The notes beneath the pieces are model-generated. The model saw only the letters and a program-made list of their open reading frames with translations. It ran no database searches and had not been told where the DNA came from. Both the position numbers and the translations under genes were made by a program. From Rhodoferax_B ferrireducens_A (GTDB lineage: Bacteria; Pseudomonadota; Gammaproteobacteria; Burkholderiales; Burkholderiaceae_C), in assembly GCF_031458075.1 (NCBI RefSeq), contig NZ_JAVDXT010000001.1:682001-746000 (forward strand): a stretch of DNA of 64,000 nucleotides. Reading direction: 5' to 3'. Below, one piece after another: positions 50,089-60,909 of this stretch (the first letter of the stretch is position 1; each line of letters begins with the position of its first letter).

Positions 50089-50091
50089 TCC

Positions 50092-50982
50092 CTAGCGCGG
50101 CGCGAAGTGCGCCGCCACGTAGTCCAAAAAGCAGGCGATGCGCGACACCAGTGCGGTGTTGCGGTAGTACACCGCGTGGATGGGCTGGCGCACCTCCACA
50201 GTGGCGCTGGGCAGCACCTGCACCAGATCGCCGCGCGCCCGGTCGGCACCGGTCATGAAGTCCGACAGGCAGACCAGGCCTGCGCCCGCTAGCGCCAGCT
50301 GGCGCAGGCTTTCACCGCTGGAGGCACGCAGTGCGGGCGTGATGGTGTAGCGCTCGCCCGAGGGGTTGCGCAGCGGCCAGGCGTTCAAGGATTCGGGCTG
50401 GGTAAAGCCCAGCAGGCTGTGCCGGGCCAGATCGACCACGTTGCGCGGCCTGCCCGCGGCTTTCAGATAGGCCGGGCTGGCCAGTACCCGCAGCAGGCAG
50501 CTGCCCAGTGGCCGCGCATGCAGGCTGGAGTCGACCAGCGGGCCGATGCGGATGGCCACATCGGTGCGGTGCTCCAGCAGGTCAATGATCTGGTCGCTGC
50601 TGTTCAGCTCCAGCTCGATGTCCGGGTAGGTGACGCGAAAGCCCGCCACCAGCGGCACCAGCACATGCAGTATGAAGGGCGAGGCGGCGTTCACCCGCAG
50701 CCGGCCGGCCGGCTGCTTGCGGCGCAGCGCCATCTGCTCCTCGGCCTGCTCCACCGAGTCCAGAATCTTGCGCGCCTGGGCCAGGAACACCGCGCCTTCC
50801 TCGGTCAGCTCCAGCCGGCGGGTAGTGCGGCGCAGCAGGGTTACGTCGAGCTTTTTCTCCAGCCGGCCCAGCGAGCGGCTGATCGCCGATACCGTCTGCT
50901 CCAGCTGCTCGGCGGCGGCGGTGATCGAGCCGGCATCGATGACGCAGGCAAAGGCCTGCAGTTCGTCCAAGGTGGTTTTCAT
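50092..50982 (-). CDS. LysR-family regulator (YhaJ/PecT-like)
   Basis: LysR regulator of 296 residues. The helix-turn-helix is GSITAAAEQLEQTVSAISRS, with RTTRRLELTEEGAVFLAQAR behind it; the effector domain has GRLRVNAASPFILHVLVPLV and DVAIRIGPLVDSSLHARPLG. Its start overlaps the SulP stop (TGATG), so it is translated with the transporter. It may control sulfate or anion uptake, but this rests on position alone. Confidence 0.87.
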   Translation of the reverse strand: MKTTLDELQAFACVIDAGSITAAAEQLEQTVSAISRSLGRLEKKLDVTLLRRTTRRLELTEEGAVFLAQARKILDSVEQAEEQMALRRKQPAGRLRVNAASPFILHVLVPLVAGFRVTYPDIELELNSSDQIIDLLEHRTDVAIRIGPLVDSSLHARPLGSCLLRVLASPAYLKAAGRPRNVVDLARHSLLGFTQPESLNAWPLRNPSGERYTITPALRASSGESLRQLALAGAGLVCLSDFMTGADRARGDLVQVLPSATVEVRQPIHAVYYRNTALVSRIACFLDYVAAHFAPR

Positions 50983-52631
50983 CAGGGCGTGGCCGCCGCG
51001 GCCTGGAAGCCCTGCAGCCGGGCGGCAAAACCCGAGCTTTCCATTAGCTTGCGTGGCTGCTCGTTCACATCGTTGATGTACAGCAGGCCGCCGCGGTGCA
51101 CGATGGCTTTGAGCAGCTGCTCCAGCGCGTCCAGGCCGCTGGCATCCAGCGAGATCAGTTGCGAGGCGTCGAGCACCACGCGCACGCCACGGGGGTGGTT
51201 TTCTACCGCCTGCACGATGGGATCGATCTTGGCCACCGCGCCAAAGAACAGTGCACCGTAGAGCTTGTAGACCATGGCGTCTTCACCCAACGCTACCGGC
51301 GCTACGCGGAACAGCGAGCTCATGCGCCGGATGAACAGCACGCAGGCCAGCACCATGCCGACTTCCACCGCCACCGTGAGGTCGAACACCACGGTCAGGA
51401 AGAAAGTGCCCAGCAACAGCATGCGGTAGTGGCCGCTGAACTGGCGCAGGCGCACGAACTCGTGCCATTCGCCCATGTTCCAGGCCACAAACAGCAAAAT
51501 GCCCGACAGCACGGCTAGCGGGATGTACAAGGCCAGCGGCGCGGCCACCAGCACCACCGCGGCCAGCACCAAAGCGTGGACGATGCCGGCCACCGGCGAG
51601 GTTGCGCCCGAGCGGATATTCGTCACCGTGCGGGCAATCGTGCCGGTGGCCGGCATGCCGCCGAAGAACGGCACCACCATATTGGCGATGCCTTGGGCCA
51701 TCAGCTCCTGGTTCGGGTCGTGCTTGACGTAGTGCGGGTCGCTGGCCAGCTGGTCGGCCACGCGGGCGCAGAGCAGCGATTCGATGGCGCCCAGCAGGGC
51801 GATGGTCAGGGTCGGCGTGACCAGCAGGCGCACGGTTTCCCAGCTGAAGTCGGGCAGGGCGAACGCCGGCAGTCCGTCGGGGATGCTGCCAAACCGGCTG
51901 CCCAGCGTTTCCACCGGCATGTCCAGTGCCCAGGCCAGCATGGACAACGTGACCAGCGCCATGATGGGGCCGGGCACGCGGGCAAAGGTCTGCACCCTGC
52001 GGCCTTCCAGCAGGCGGATGATGGGCGAGCCCTCGACAAACACCCGCGGCCAGATGTACAGCCCCAGCACGCAGACCGAGCCCAGCGCCAGCGCGTAGAC
52101 GTTGACCGTGTCGATGTGCGCGGCAATGGTTTTGATCTGCGAGAAAAAGTCGCCCGGCATGTGGATGATTTCCAGGCCCAGCCAGTCCTTCACCTGCGAC
52201 AGCGCAATCAGCACCGCGATGCCGTTGGTGAAGCCGATGACGATGCTGACCGGCACATAGCGCACCAGCGTCCCCAGCTTGAACAGGCCCAGCGCGAACA
52301 GCAGCACGCCGGCGCAGGCGGTGGCGATCAGCAGATTGGCCACGCCATAGCGTTCGACGATGCCGTAGACGATGACGATGAAGGCGCCGGCCGGCCCGCC
52401 GATCTGCGCCGTGGTGCCACCCAGGGCCGAGATGATGAAGCCGGCAATGATGGCCGTCCACAGCCCGGCTTCGGGCTTGAGCCCGCTGGCAATCGCAAAC
52501 GCCATGGCCAGCGGCAAGGCCACGATGCCGACCGTCAGCCCCGAGCCCACGTCCTTGGCCAGCCGCTCCCGGTTGTAACCCCGCAGCGCGTCGAGCAGAC
52601 GGGGGTGGAAGCGGGCGAGGGGCGAGGTCAT
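50982..52631 (-). CDS. SulP-family anion transporter with STAS domain
   Basis: Membrane transporter of 549 residues of the SulP family (sulfate, bicarbonate or related anions). It begins with RERLAKDVGSGLTVGIVALP and LAMAFAIASGLKPEAGLWTA, the SulP signature; about twelve helices follow. A cytoplasmic STAS domain (about 440-549) carries VRVVLDASQLISLDASGLDA, with the serine/threonine switch region. It lies 12 bases downstream of metG on the same strand and is coupled to the LysR gene. Confidence 0.9.
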   Translation of the reverse strand: MTSPLARFHPRLLDALRGYNRERLAKDVGSGLTVGIVALPLAMAFAIASGLKPEAGLWTAIIAGFIISALGGTTAQIGGPAGAFIVIVYGIVERYGVANLLIATACAGVLLFALGLFKLGTLVRYVPVSIVIGFTNGIAVLIALSQVKDWLGLEIIHMPGDFFSQIKTIAAHIDTVNVYALALGSVCVLGLYIWPRVFVEGSPIIRLLEGRRVQTFARVPGPIMALVTLSMLAWALDMPVETLGSRFGSIPDGLPAFALPDFSWETVRLLVTPTLTIALLGAIESLLCARVADQLASDPHYVKHDPNQELMAQGIANMVVPFFGGMPATGTIARTVTNIRSGATSPVAGIVHALVLAAVVLVAAPLALYIPLAVLSGILLFVAWNMGEWHEFVRLRQFSGHYRMLLLGTFFLTVVFDLTVAVEVGMVLACVLFIRRMSSLFRVAPVALGEDAMVYKLYGALFFGAVAKIDPIVQAVENHPRGVRVVLDASQLISLDASGLDALEQLLKAIVHRGGLLYINDVNEQPRKLMESSGFAARLQGFQAAAATP

Positions 52632-52643
52632 GGCAGCAGGCTG

Positions 52644-54722
<2,079 letters not shown>

Positions 54723-54753
54723 GGAGAGCGGGCTTTCAGAACAGCCCACGATT

Positions 54754-55986
54754 TTAGACGGGCAGGGAGGCCTCGGGCCAGTCGAAGAATCGGCACACCT
54801 CGGCGCTCTGGGCCCGGGCGTCGGCATAGCCCAGCGCCATCAGCTCGCGGGTGAAGCCGGACTCGAACAGCAGGTAGCTGGCCAGGGCCGCGCCCTTGGC
54901 GTCGTCGGCCCGCGACGACATGCCCATGCCGCCAAGCATGGTGCGGATGGTGGGCGGCAGGTTGTGCACATGGCGCGCGGCAATCGCGTCGATGCGCTGC
55001 GACGGGGCGATCAGCAGCAGCTCGATGGGCCGCAGCGGGCTGTTGTGGCGCAGCTCTGCCGGGATCAGGCCCAGGGTCTGGTTGATGCGCCGGGCCCGCT
55101 CCACGTCCACCGCCAGCGCGTCCAGAAAGATGTTCGACAGCGCATGGCCGGCGATCTGGGCCAGCGAGGGGTAGCTGTCGTTGGCCAGGGTCGGCGCCTC
55201 GCCCTTGGGCTCGTGCATGCGGCCGGCGCCGATCACCAATACCTTCTCTGCTCCTAAATGAATAGCTGCTGCCACAGGCGCAGATTGCCGCATCGAGCCA
55301 TCGCCAAAGTATTCCTGGTGGCCGTTGACGGGTAGCGGCATAGCCGGGAAGACGAAGGGAATGGCGGAGGAGGCCAGCAGGTGGTCCAAGGTCAACTGGT
55401 TGCGCTGGCCTTGGCGCTGCGAGCGGGTCCAGGGCTGCAGCGTGGCGCTGCCCTCGAAGAAGGTCATGTGCTCGCCCGAACTGTAGCTGGACGCGGTGAC
55501 GGCCAGGGCCTGCACATGGCCTTGCTGGACCAGGCTGGGCAGGCGCTCCAGCGGCACCATGCTGCCCAGCAGCTCGCGCAACGGGCGGTTGTCCAGCAGC
55601 GAGCGGGGTTGCACCTTGCGCCATTTGGCCAGCATCCAGCCGACCGACAGCAGCGTCAGCCAGCGTGCGCCGCTGCGCATCACGCCGATCGGGTCGGTGC
55701 GGTAGACCTGGCCGGCCTCCATGTTCTCCCAGACGTTGACGATGCGCCGTACCGCGGTGTCGAAGTCGTCGGCCCCGCAGGCCAGCGCCGCGGCGTTCAA
55801 GGCGCCGGCCGAGGTGCCGGTGATGATGGGGAAGGGGTTGCCCTGCTGGCCCGCGCCGCTGGCCAGCCGCAGGTCGGCAATGGCTTCCAGCACGCCCACC
55901 TGGTAGGCCGCGCGCGCACCGCCTCCGGTGAGCAGTAGGCCGGCAGCGGGCGCGGCGATCGAGGTGGCGGCTGGAGGGATGGGCAT
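54754..55986 (-). CDS. Patatin-like phospholipase
   Basis: Lipid acyl hydrolase of 410 residues. The oxyanion-hole motif is LLLTGGGARAAYQVGVLEAI, the nucleophile is in GTSAGALNAAA and the catalytic aspartate in FGDGSMRQSAPVAAA, a complete patatin Ser-Asp dyad. No signal peptide is visible, so it is probably cytoplasmic or membrane-associated. A segment at 55251-55300 matches the interspersed repeat and encodes SAPVAAAIHLGA just after the catalytic aspartate. It precedes metG by 31 bases on the same strand. Confidence 0.9.
   Translation of the reverse strand: MPIPPAATSIAAPAAGLLLTGGGARAAYQVGVLEAIADLRLASGAGQQGNPFPIITGTSAGALNAAALACGADDFDTAVRRIVNVWENMEAGQVYRTDPIGVMRSGARWLTLLSVGWMLAKWRKVQPRSLLDNRPLRELLGSMVPLERLPSLVQQGHVQALAVTASSYSSGEHMTFFEGSATLQPWTRSQRQGQRNQLTLDHLLASSAIPFVFPAMPLPVNGHQEYFGDGSMRQSAPVAAAIHLGAEKVLVIGAGRMHEPKGEAPTLANDSYPSLAQIAGHALSNIFLDALAVDVERARRINQTLGLIPAELRHNSPLRPIELLLIAPSQRIDAIAARHVHNLPPTIRTMLGGMGMSSRADDAKGAALASYLLFESGFTRELMALGYADARAQSAEVCRFFDWPEASLPV
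55251..55300 (+). repeat. Interspersed repeat, copy 16, inside the patatin gene
   Basis: Plus-strand reading: TGCTCCTAAATGAATAGCTG, CTGCCACAGGCGCAGATTGC, CGCATCGAGC. It is read antisense by the gene and stays open, beside the catalytic DGS motif. Confidence 0.6.
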
Positions 55987-56040
55987 GGCTGATTATGAAA
56001 GGGCGGTCCAGGCCGCGGGGCGTGTTTTACGTGGGAGTTA

Positions 56041-57498
56041 TCAGGGTTTTTCGCTACGTCGGCGCAGCTGGTCGAGGGTTTGGGCCAGCCAGGCCAGCAT
56101 GCCGGGGTCTTGGCTGGTGGCGATGTTGATGCCCATCCATGTGCTGGGCGCTTGCCGCAGCGAGAACAGTGCGCCCGGACGCAGCAGGTAACCCGCGTCC
56201 AGGCCCAGGGCGGCCAGGTGGTTGGTGTCGACCCCGGTGTCGAACCAGCCCAGAAAACCGGCCTGTGGCTGGCAAAAAGCCTGCAGCCCCAGGTCTTGCA
56301 TGCGTTTGTAGGCCGGCTCGCGCAGGCTGTCCAAGGCCGCATGGACCCGCTGGCAGTGCTTGCGGTAGCTGCCTTCGGTCAGCGCCTTGTAGACGATGCG
56401 TTCGTTGATCTCGGGGGTGGTCAGGGCGGTTAACAGCTTGTGCGTGGTCAAGGTGTCGACCAGCTCGGCCGGGCCGGCCAGATAGCCCACGCGGATGTTG
56501 GGCGCGAGCATTTTGGAGTAGCTGTTCACGTACACCACGCGGCGCAACTGGTCCAGGCTGGCCAGCCGGGTCACGGCCATGCCCTGGGGCAGAAAGTCGG
56601 AATAGATGTCGTCTTCGATGACCAGGATGTCGTGGGCTTCGGCCAGCCGCAGAATCTGGTAGGCCGTGGCGGCACTCAGCAGGGTGCCGGTGGGGTTGTG
56701 CAGCACGGGATTGAGGAACATCAATTTGGGCTTGTGCTTTTCGACCAGCGCGGTGAGCGCCTGCACGTCCAGCCCTTGCGGGGTGTAGGGCACGCCAACC
56801 ACCTCCACCCCCTGCAGCCACAGCAACGGATTGCACCAGCCCGGCTCACCCACCAGCACGGTATCGCCAGGGCGCAGCACCATGCGAAAAATCAGGTCGA
56901 TGGCCTGGGCCGCGCCGGTGGTGGTGAGTATTTGCGCCGGATGGGCCTGGATCTCGCGTTCGGCCAGCGTACGCTGGATTTGCGTGCGCAGCGGGGCGTA
57001 GCCTTGTGCCGATGCCCCCTGCGCCAGTTGCAGGCTGGTGCTGTGGTTGGCCAGTGCGCGCAAGCCCATTTTGAGCAGGTCGCCGCCACTCATGTCGGGC
57101 GGCAGATAGCCCGAACCCGGCGACAGATGGGCCGGAATGCCGCTGGTCATGTTGCGCACCATCCAGCCCATGTTGATGGCCTGCTGCGGTTTGCTGCGTG
57201 CCGGGGCCGACTTGGCACGCGTGCTGGCCGGAGGTGTGGCCTCGCGCACAAAAAAGCCCGCGCCGCGCCGCGCCAGCAGGTGCCCGCGCGCCACCAACCG
57301 CTCGTAGGCGGCCACTACGGTAAAGCGCGACACGCCGCGCTCTTGCGCCAGTTCGCGTACCGAGGGCATGCGCATGCCGGGGCGGAACACCTGCTGCTGG
57401 ATGCGCTGCTCGGCCCATTGCACTAATTGGTCGACCAGGGTGGTCTGTGCGCCCAGGATGGAACTATGGTCGGTAGGCGGGATGGCGGTGGTAGGCAT
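56041..57498 (-). CDS. MocR-type regulator (GntR + aminotransferase fold)
   Basis: PLP-dependent regulator of 485 residues. A GntR winged helix (about 20-90; RPGMRMPSVRELAQERGVSR, FTVVAAYERLVARG) is fused to a class-I aminotransferase domain (about 125-480). The PLP lysine lies in YVNSYSKMLAPNIRVGYLAG; other fold markers are ILTTTGAAQAIDLIF and VIEDDIYSDF. MocR proteins regulate vitamin B6, GABA or other amine genes. It is divergent from the DUF2917 gene, with an 11-bp direct repeat between them. Confidence 0.92.
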   Translation of the reverse strand: MPTTAIPPTDHSSILGAQTTLVDQLVQWAEQRIQQQVFRPGMRMPSVRELAQERGVSRFTVVAAYERLVARGHLLARRGAGFFVREATPPASTRAKSAPARSKPQQAINMGWMVRNMTSGIPAHLSPGSGYLPPDMSGGDLLKMGLRALANHSTSLQLAQGASAQGYAPLRTQIQRTLAEREIQAHPAQILTTTGAAQAIDLIFRMVLRPGDTVLVGEPGWCNPLLWLQGVEVVGVPYTPQGLDVQALTALVEKHKPKLMFLNPVLHNPTGTLLSAATAYQILRLAEAHDILVIEDDIYSDFLPQGMAVTRLASLDQLRRVVYVNSYSKMLAPNIRVGYLAGPAELVDTLTTHKLLTALTTPEINERIVYKALTEGSYRKHCQRVHAALDSLREPAYKRMQDLGLQAFCQPQAGFLGWFDTGVDTNHLAALGLDAGYLLRPGALFSLRQAPSTWMGINIATSQDPGMLAWLAQTLDQLRRRSEKP

Positions 57499-57547
57499 GG
57501 ACTGTATTGGTGGCTTCAGCAGGCCAGTGGCTGCATCTATTTGCTCA

Positions 57548-57569
57548 ACTGTACTGGTACTGTACAGGT
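57548..57569. promoter_or_regulatory. Direct 11-bp repeat, candidate MocR operator
   Basis: ACTGTACTGGT (57548-57558) is followed directly by ACTGTACAGGT (57559-57569), ten of eleven bases alike and one helical turn apart. It lies 50 bases upstream of the MocR gene start and 63 bases before the DUF2917 start. MocR-type regulators are known to use direct repeats; binding here is inferred. Confidence 0.6.
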
Positions 57570-57631
57570 GGCAAGATTACAGTGAATGCCGCTCCACCGC
57601 AAGCCGTGGTGGGGGATTTCAGGAGACGGCG

Positions 57632-57931
57632 ATGGTCAGAATTGAACATTTCGAACTGCGCACACCGGACGTGGTGGCGCTGCGTTTGCCTGCCGGTGCG
57701 GTGCTCCGCGTCAGCACCGGTTGCTTGTGGTTGACGCAGGATGGTCGTTGCGAAGACGTGTGGCTGCAGGCCCATGGCAGCTGGACCGCACCGCAGGCGG
57801 TCAGCGTGCGGCTCAGTGCCGAGCCGTCGGTGGATTTCCAGATTGCGCAAGCTGCTGTGGTGCGCCGGGCTCCGCGCATGCGGATGGCACGGACGGGTCT
57901 GGGCATGGCTGGGGCCGTCGGCGCCGCCTGA
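57632..57931 (+). CDS. DUF2917 family protein
   Basis: Small protein of 99 residues of the DUF2917 family found in Burkholderiales. The core reads LRVSTGCLWLTQDGRCEDVW, and the tail is positively charged (VRRAPRMRMARTG). AGGAGA precedes ATG 57632. The fold is cupin-like by family annotation, without known ligand. It is divergent from the MocR regulator and may be its target. Its stop is adjacent to the opposing NhaR-like gene end, with no spacer. Confidence 0.8.
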   Translation: MVRIEHFELRTPDVVALRLPAGAVLRVSTGCLWLTQDGRCEDVWLQAHGSWTAPQAVSVRLSAEPSVDFQIAQAAVVRRAPRMRMARTGLGMAGAVGAA

Positions 57932-58816
57932 TTACGGTTTGCCGGGCAGCAGCCGTTGGACCAGCGGGTGCTGGACCTTTTTCTCGGTGCCAATCGCGTA
58001 AAAGCGCTCTTCCACCCCCTCGCAGGCGCCGATGCGCTGCACGCCGAAGCGCGTAGTCAGCTCGTCGTGCACCCATTCGGCGGCGGCAAATACGCCCATG
58101 CCGCTGGAGCCGAAGGTCACCAGCAAGGCACTGTCTTCAAATTCGCCCACCGTATGGGGCTTGGTGCCCAGGCGTTCAAACCAGTGGTCGAGCCGCGGCC
58201 GCACTGCGGCATGGGTGGTGGGTAGCAGCACCGGCACCTTGGCCAGCGAGCGCGGAAAGTCTTGCAGCGCGGCCTCGGCCAAACCCGGTGGCGCATACCA
58301 GGCCATGGGCGAGGTGCCGAGCGCGTGGCTATAGACCTTGAGGTTGGGGTTGGCGGCAGCCGGGCGGTCGGCCAGTACCACGTCCAGTCGGTGCAGCGCC
58401 AGGTCGCCCAGCAGGTCGTCGAACTCGTCTTCGTGGCAGAGCAGGCGCAGATGCGGCTCCTGCATCACCGGCTGCAGCAGGCGGCGCACCACCAGCTTGG
58501 GCAGCCCCTCAGAAATGCCCACCGCCAGCCGTACCGAGGGCGCGCTCACGGCATCGTGGACCATGGCGGGCAGCTCTTCGCCCAGCTGGAAGATCAGGTC
58601 GGCCTGGCGCATGGCGGCGACCCCGGCCTCGGTCAGCACCAGGCCGCGGCCTACGGGCTTGAGCAGGGTGACGCCCAGTGAGCGCTCCAGCTCGCGCACC
58701 TGGGTGCTGACGGTTTGCACCGCCATGCCCAGGCGGTCGGCGGCGCGGGCCATGCCGCCTTCGCGGGCCACCACCCAGAAGTAGTGCAGGTGCCGGTAGC
58801 TGAAAGAGGTGTCCAT
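57932..58816 (-). CDS. NhaR-like LysR-family regulator
   Basis: LysR regulator of 294 residues. It starts MDTSFSYRHLHYFWVVAREG, with GGMARAADRLGMAVQTVSTQ as helix-turn-helix, the NhaR-specific pattern. The effector domain has VRLAVGISEGLPKLVVRRLL and EDEFDDLLGDLALHRLDVVL. In E. coli NhaR senses sodium; no nhaA lies here, although an antiporter-like gene is 34 kb away. It is divergent from the BI-1/YccA gene across 96 bases and may control it. Confidence 0.88.
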   Translation of the reverse strand: MDTSFSYRHLHYFWVVAREGGMARAADRLGMAVQTVSTQVRELERSLGVTLLKPVGRGLVLTEAGVAAMRQADLIFQLGEELPAMVHDAVSAPSVRLAVGISEGLPKLVVRRLLQPVMQEPHLRLLCHEDEFDDLLGDLALHRLDVVLADRPAAANPNLKVYSHALGTSPMAWYAPPGLAEAALQDFPRSLAKVPVLLPTTHAAVRPRLDHWFERLGTKPHTVGEFEDSALLVTFGSSGMGVFAAAEWVHDELTTRFGVQRIGACEGVEERFYAIGTEKKVQHPLVQRLLPGKP

Positions 58817-58912
58817 AAGCAGATTTTTACGAAGTGTTGTTTCTTAATTATCTGCTTTTTTGGAAACCAATACGCGCGTAAGGTGGCCCCATCTTTCACT
58901 TTGGAGTTATCC

Positions 58913-59602
58913 ATGGAACATATTTCCCGCCCCGTCCGGTCGGACAACGCGCTTGGCGTGCAAACCCCGTCGACCCTGCCCACCGCCGCCCACCGCGTGC
59001 TGCGCAATACCTATGCGTTGCTGGCCATGACGCTGCTGTTCAGCGCCGCCGTCGCCACCCTGGGCATCGTGTTCCAGGCGCCTGCGCCCGGCCTGATCGT
59101 CATGCTGGTCGGCAGCTTCGGCCTGCTGTTCGCAGTGCATAAGCTGAAGAACAGCGGCTGGGCCTTGCCCGCCGTGTTCGCCTTTACCGGCTTCATGGGC
59201 TATGCGCTAGGCCCGGTCGTGGCCCGTTCGCTGGCCATGCCTGGCGGCGCCCAGGTTGTCACCATGGCCTTGGCGGCCACCGGCGCGACCTTTCTGGCGC
59301 TGTCGGCCTGGGCGGTGACGTCCAAGCGCGACTTCAGCTTCATGTCCGGCTTTCTGTTTGCCGGCATGGTGATTGCCATCTTGGCCGGTTTAGCGGCGGT
59401 GTTTTTGGAGATCCCCGCGCTGAGCCTGGCGGTGTCGGCCATGGTCGCCCTGTTGTCGGCCGGCCTGATCCTGATGGACACCAGCCGCATCGTGAATGGC
59501 GGCGAGACCAACTACGTGATGGCCACCGTAGGTCTGTACCTGTCGATCTTCAATTTGTTCAGCAGCTTGCTGAGCCTGTTCGGGATCGGCAGCGACGACT
59601 AA
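58913..59602 (+). CDS. Bax inhibitor-1 / YccA family membrane protein
   Basis: Seven-helix membrane protein of 229 residues, BI-1/YccA type. The polar N-terminus (about 1-25) is followed by VLRNTYALLAMTLLFSAAVA and further helices; the family carboxyl part ends with GLILMDTSRIVNGGETNYVM and a helix to the C-terminus. YccA modulates the FtsH protease, and related proteins leak calcium or protons. GGAG precedes ATG 58913; upstream extensions are antisense to the regulator. A GC-rich stem (GCCCCC 59611-59616 / GGGGGC 59619-59624) follows the stop. Confidence 0.9.
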   Translation: MEHISRPVRSDNALGVQTPSTLPTAAHRVLRNTYALLAMTLLFSAAVATLGIVFQAPAPGLIVMLVGSFGLLFAVHKLKNSGWALPAVFAFTGFMGYALGPVVARSLAMPGGAQVVTMALAATGATFLALSAWAVTSKRDFSFMSGFLFAGMVIAILAGLAAVFLEIPALSLAVSAMVALLSAGLILMDTSRIVNGGETNYVMATVGLYLSIFNLFSSLLSLFGIGSDD

Positions 59603-59610
59603 CTCCGCAT

Positions 59611-59624
59611 GCCCCCACGGGGGC
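59611..59624 (+). terminator. GC-rich stem after BI-1 gene
   Basis: GCCCCC and GGGGGC pair exactly around AC, nine bases after the stop. There is no T-tract; its role in ending the transcript before apbC is inferred. Confidence 0.4.
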
Positions 59625-59671
59625 GGGCGCGCAGCTTTGAGAATAGACTACGCGCCCCATAGGAGTTATGC

Positions 59672-60763
59672 ATGTCCCTTTCCGAACAGCAGGTGCTGGA
59701 CGCTCTCAAAAGCGTGATCGATCCCAACACCGGCCATGATTTTGTATCCACCAAAGCCATCCGCAACCTGAGCGTGCGCAACGGTGATGTGGCGTTTGCC
59801 GTGGAGCTGGGTTACCCCGCCAAGAGCCAGGAGCCGGCTCTGCAGGCGGCCTTGACCGCAGCGCTGCAAGGCCTGGCGGGCGTGGCCAGCGTGCAGGTCG
59901 GCATCAGCACCAAGGTTGCGGCCCACGCAGTGCAGCGCGGCGTGCAACTGCTGCCCGGCGTGAAGAACATCGTGGCCGTGGCATCGGGCAAAGGCGGCGT
60001 GGGCAAGAGCACCACGGCCGTGAACATCGCCCTGGCCCTGGCGGCCGAGGGCGCACGCGTTGGCCTGCTGGACGCCGATATCTACGGGCCCAGTCTGCCC
60101 ATGATGATGGGTATCCAGGGTAAACCCGAAAGTGCCGACGGCAAGACCATGGAGCCACTGGAAAACCACGGCGTGCAGGTCATGTCCATCGGCTTTCTGG
60201 TCGACCAGGACCAGGCCATGGTCTGGCGCGGCCCTATGGCCACCCAGGCGCTGGAGCAACTGCTGCGCCAGACCAACTGGAAGGATCTGGACTATCTGGT
60301 CGTCGACATGCCGCCCGGCACCGGCGACATCCAGCTCACCCTGAGCCAGCGCGTACCCATGACGGGCGCGGTCATCGTCACCACGCCGCAAGACATTGCT
60401 TTGCTGGATGCGCGCAAGGGCATCAAAATGTTCGAGAAGGTCGGCGTGCCCATCCTGGGCATCGTGGAAAACATGGCCGTGCATGTATGCAGCCAATGCG
60501 GCCACGCCGAGCACATCTTTGGCGCCGACGGCGGTAAGAAGATGGCCGCCGAGTTCGGTATGGCGTACCTGGGTTCGCTGCCTTTGAACATGCAGATCCG
60601 GGTGCAGGCCGACGGTGGCCAGCCGACCGTGGTCGCCGAGCCGGAAGGGGATATTGCGGCCATCTACAAGACGGTGGCGCGCCAGGTGGCGGTGGCGATT
60701 GCGGCAAAGAACAAAGACTTCTCCGCCAAGTTTCCGTCGATCACGATTTCCAAGAACACCTGA
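59672..60763 (+). CDS. apbC: ApbC/Mrp-type Fe-S carrier P-loop ATPase
   Basis: Iron-sulfur cluster carrier of 363 residues. An N-terminal MIP18/DUF59 domain (about 1-80) precedes the P-loop ATPase, with VASGKGGVGKSTTAVNIALA near residue 108 and GLLDADIYGPSLPMMMG. The cluster-binding CxxC is in HVCSQCGHAEHIFG. It delivers Fe-S clusters to apo-proteins in the cytoplasm. AGGAG precedes ATG 59672. It stands between the BI-1 gene and the OFA transporter; gene order in relatives often places metG nearby, as here. Confidence 0.95.
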   Translation: MSLSEQQVLDALKSVIDPNTGHDFVSTKAIRNLSVRNGDVAFAVELGYPAKSQEPALQAALTAALQGLAGVASVQVGISTKVAAHAVQRGVQLLPGVKNIVAVASGKGGVGKSTTAVNIALALAAEGARVGLLDADIYGPSLPMMMGIQGKPESADGKTMEPLENHGVQVMSIGFLVDQDQAMVWRGPMATQALEQLLRQTNWKDLDYLVVDMPPGTGDIQLTLSQRVPMTGAVIVTTPQDIALLDARKGIKMFEKVGVPILGIVENMAVHVCSQCGHAEHIFGADGGKKMAAEFGMAYLGSLPLNMQIRVQADGGQPTVVAEPEGDIAAIYKTVARQVAVAIAAKNKDFSAKFPSITISKNT

Positions 60764-60848
60764 CGTTTAAAGGCGGGTCTAGGCACCTAAGTAACACTGA
60801 ATGGAAGTGGCTAAATAATTCCTGTTCTCCTTCGTAGAATGCAGGCCT

Positions 60849-60879
60849 GTAAACAATTGTGTAGACTGCAACTGTTTAC
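60849..60879. promoter_or_regulatory. Inverted repeat GTAAACA-N17-TGTTTAC before the OFA gene
   Basis: Exact 7-base arms (60849-60855 and 60873-60879), centred about 46 bases upstream of the transporter start. The long spacer suggests a dimeric regulator site or an mRNA leader hairpin. No specific factor is identified. Confidence 0.4.
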
Positions 60880-60909
60880 TTTGGGTTTTTCAACGCGTAG
60901 GAGCAATGA

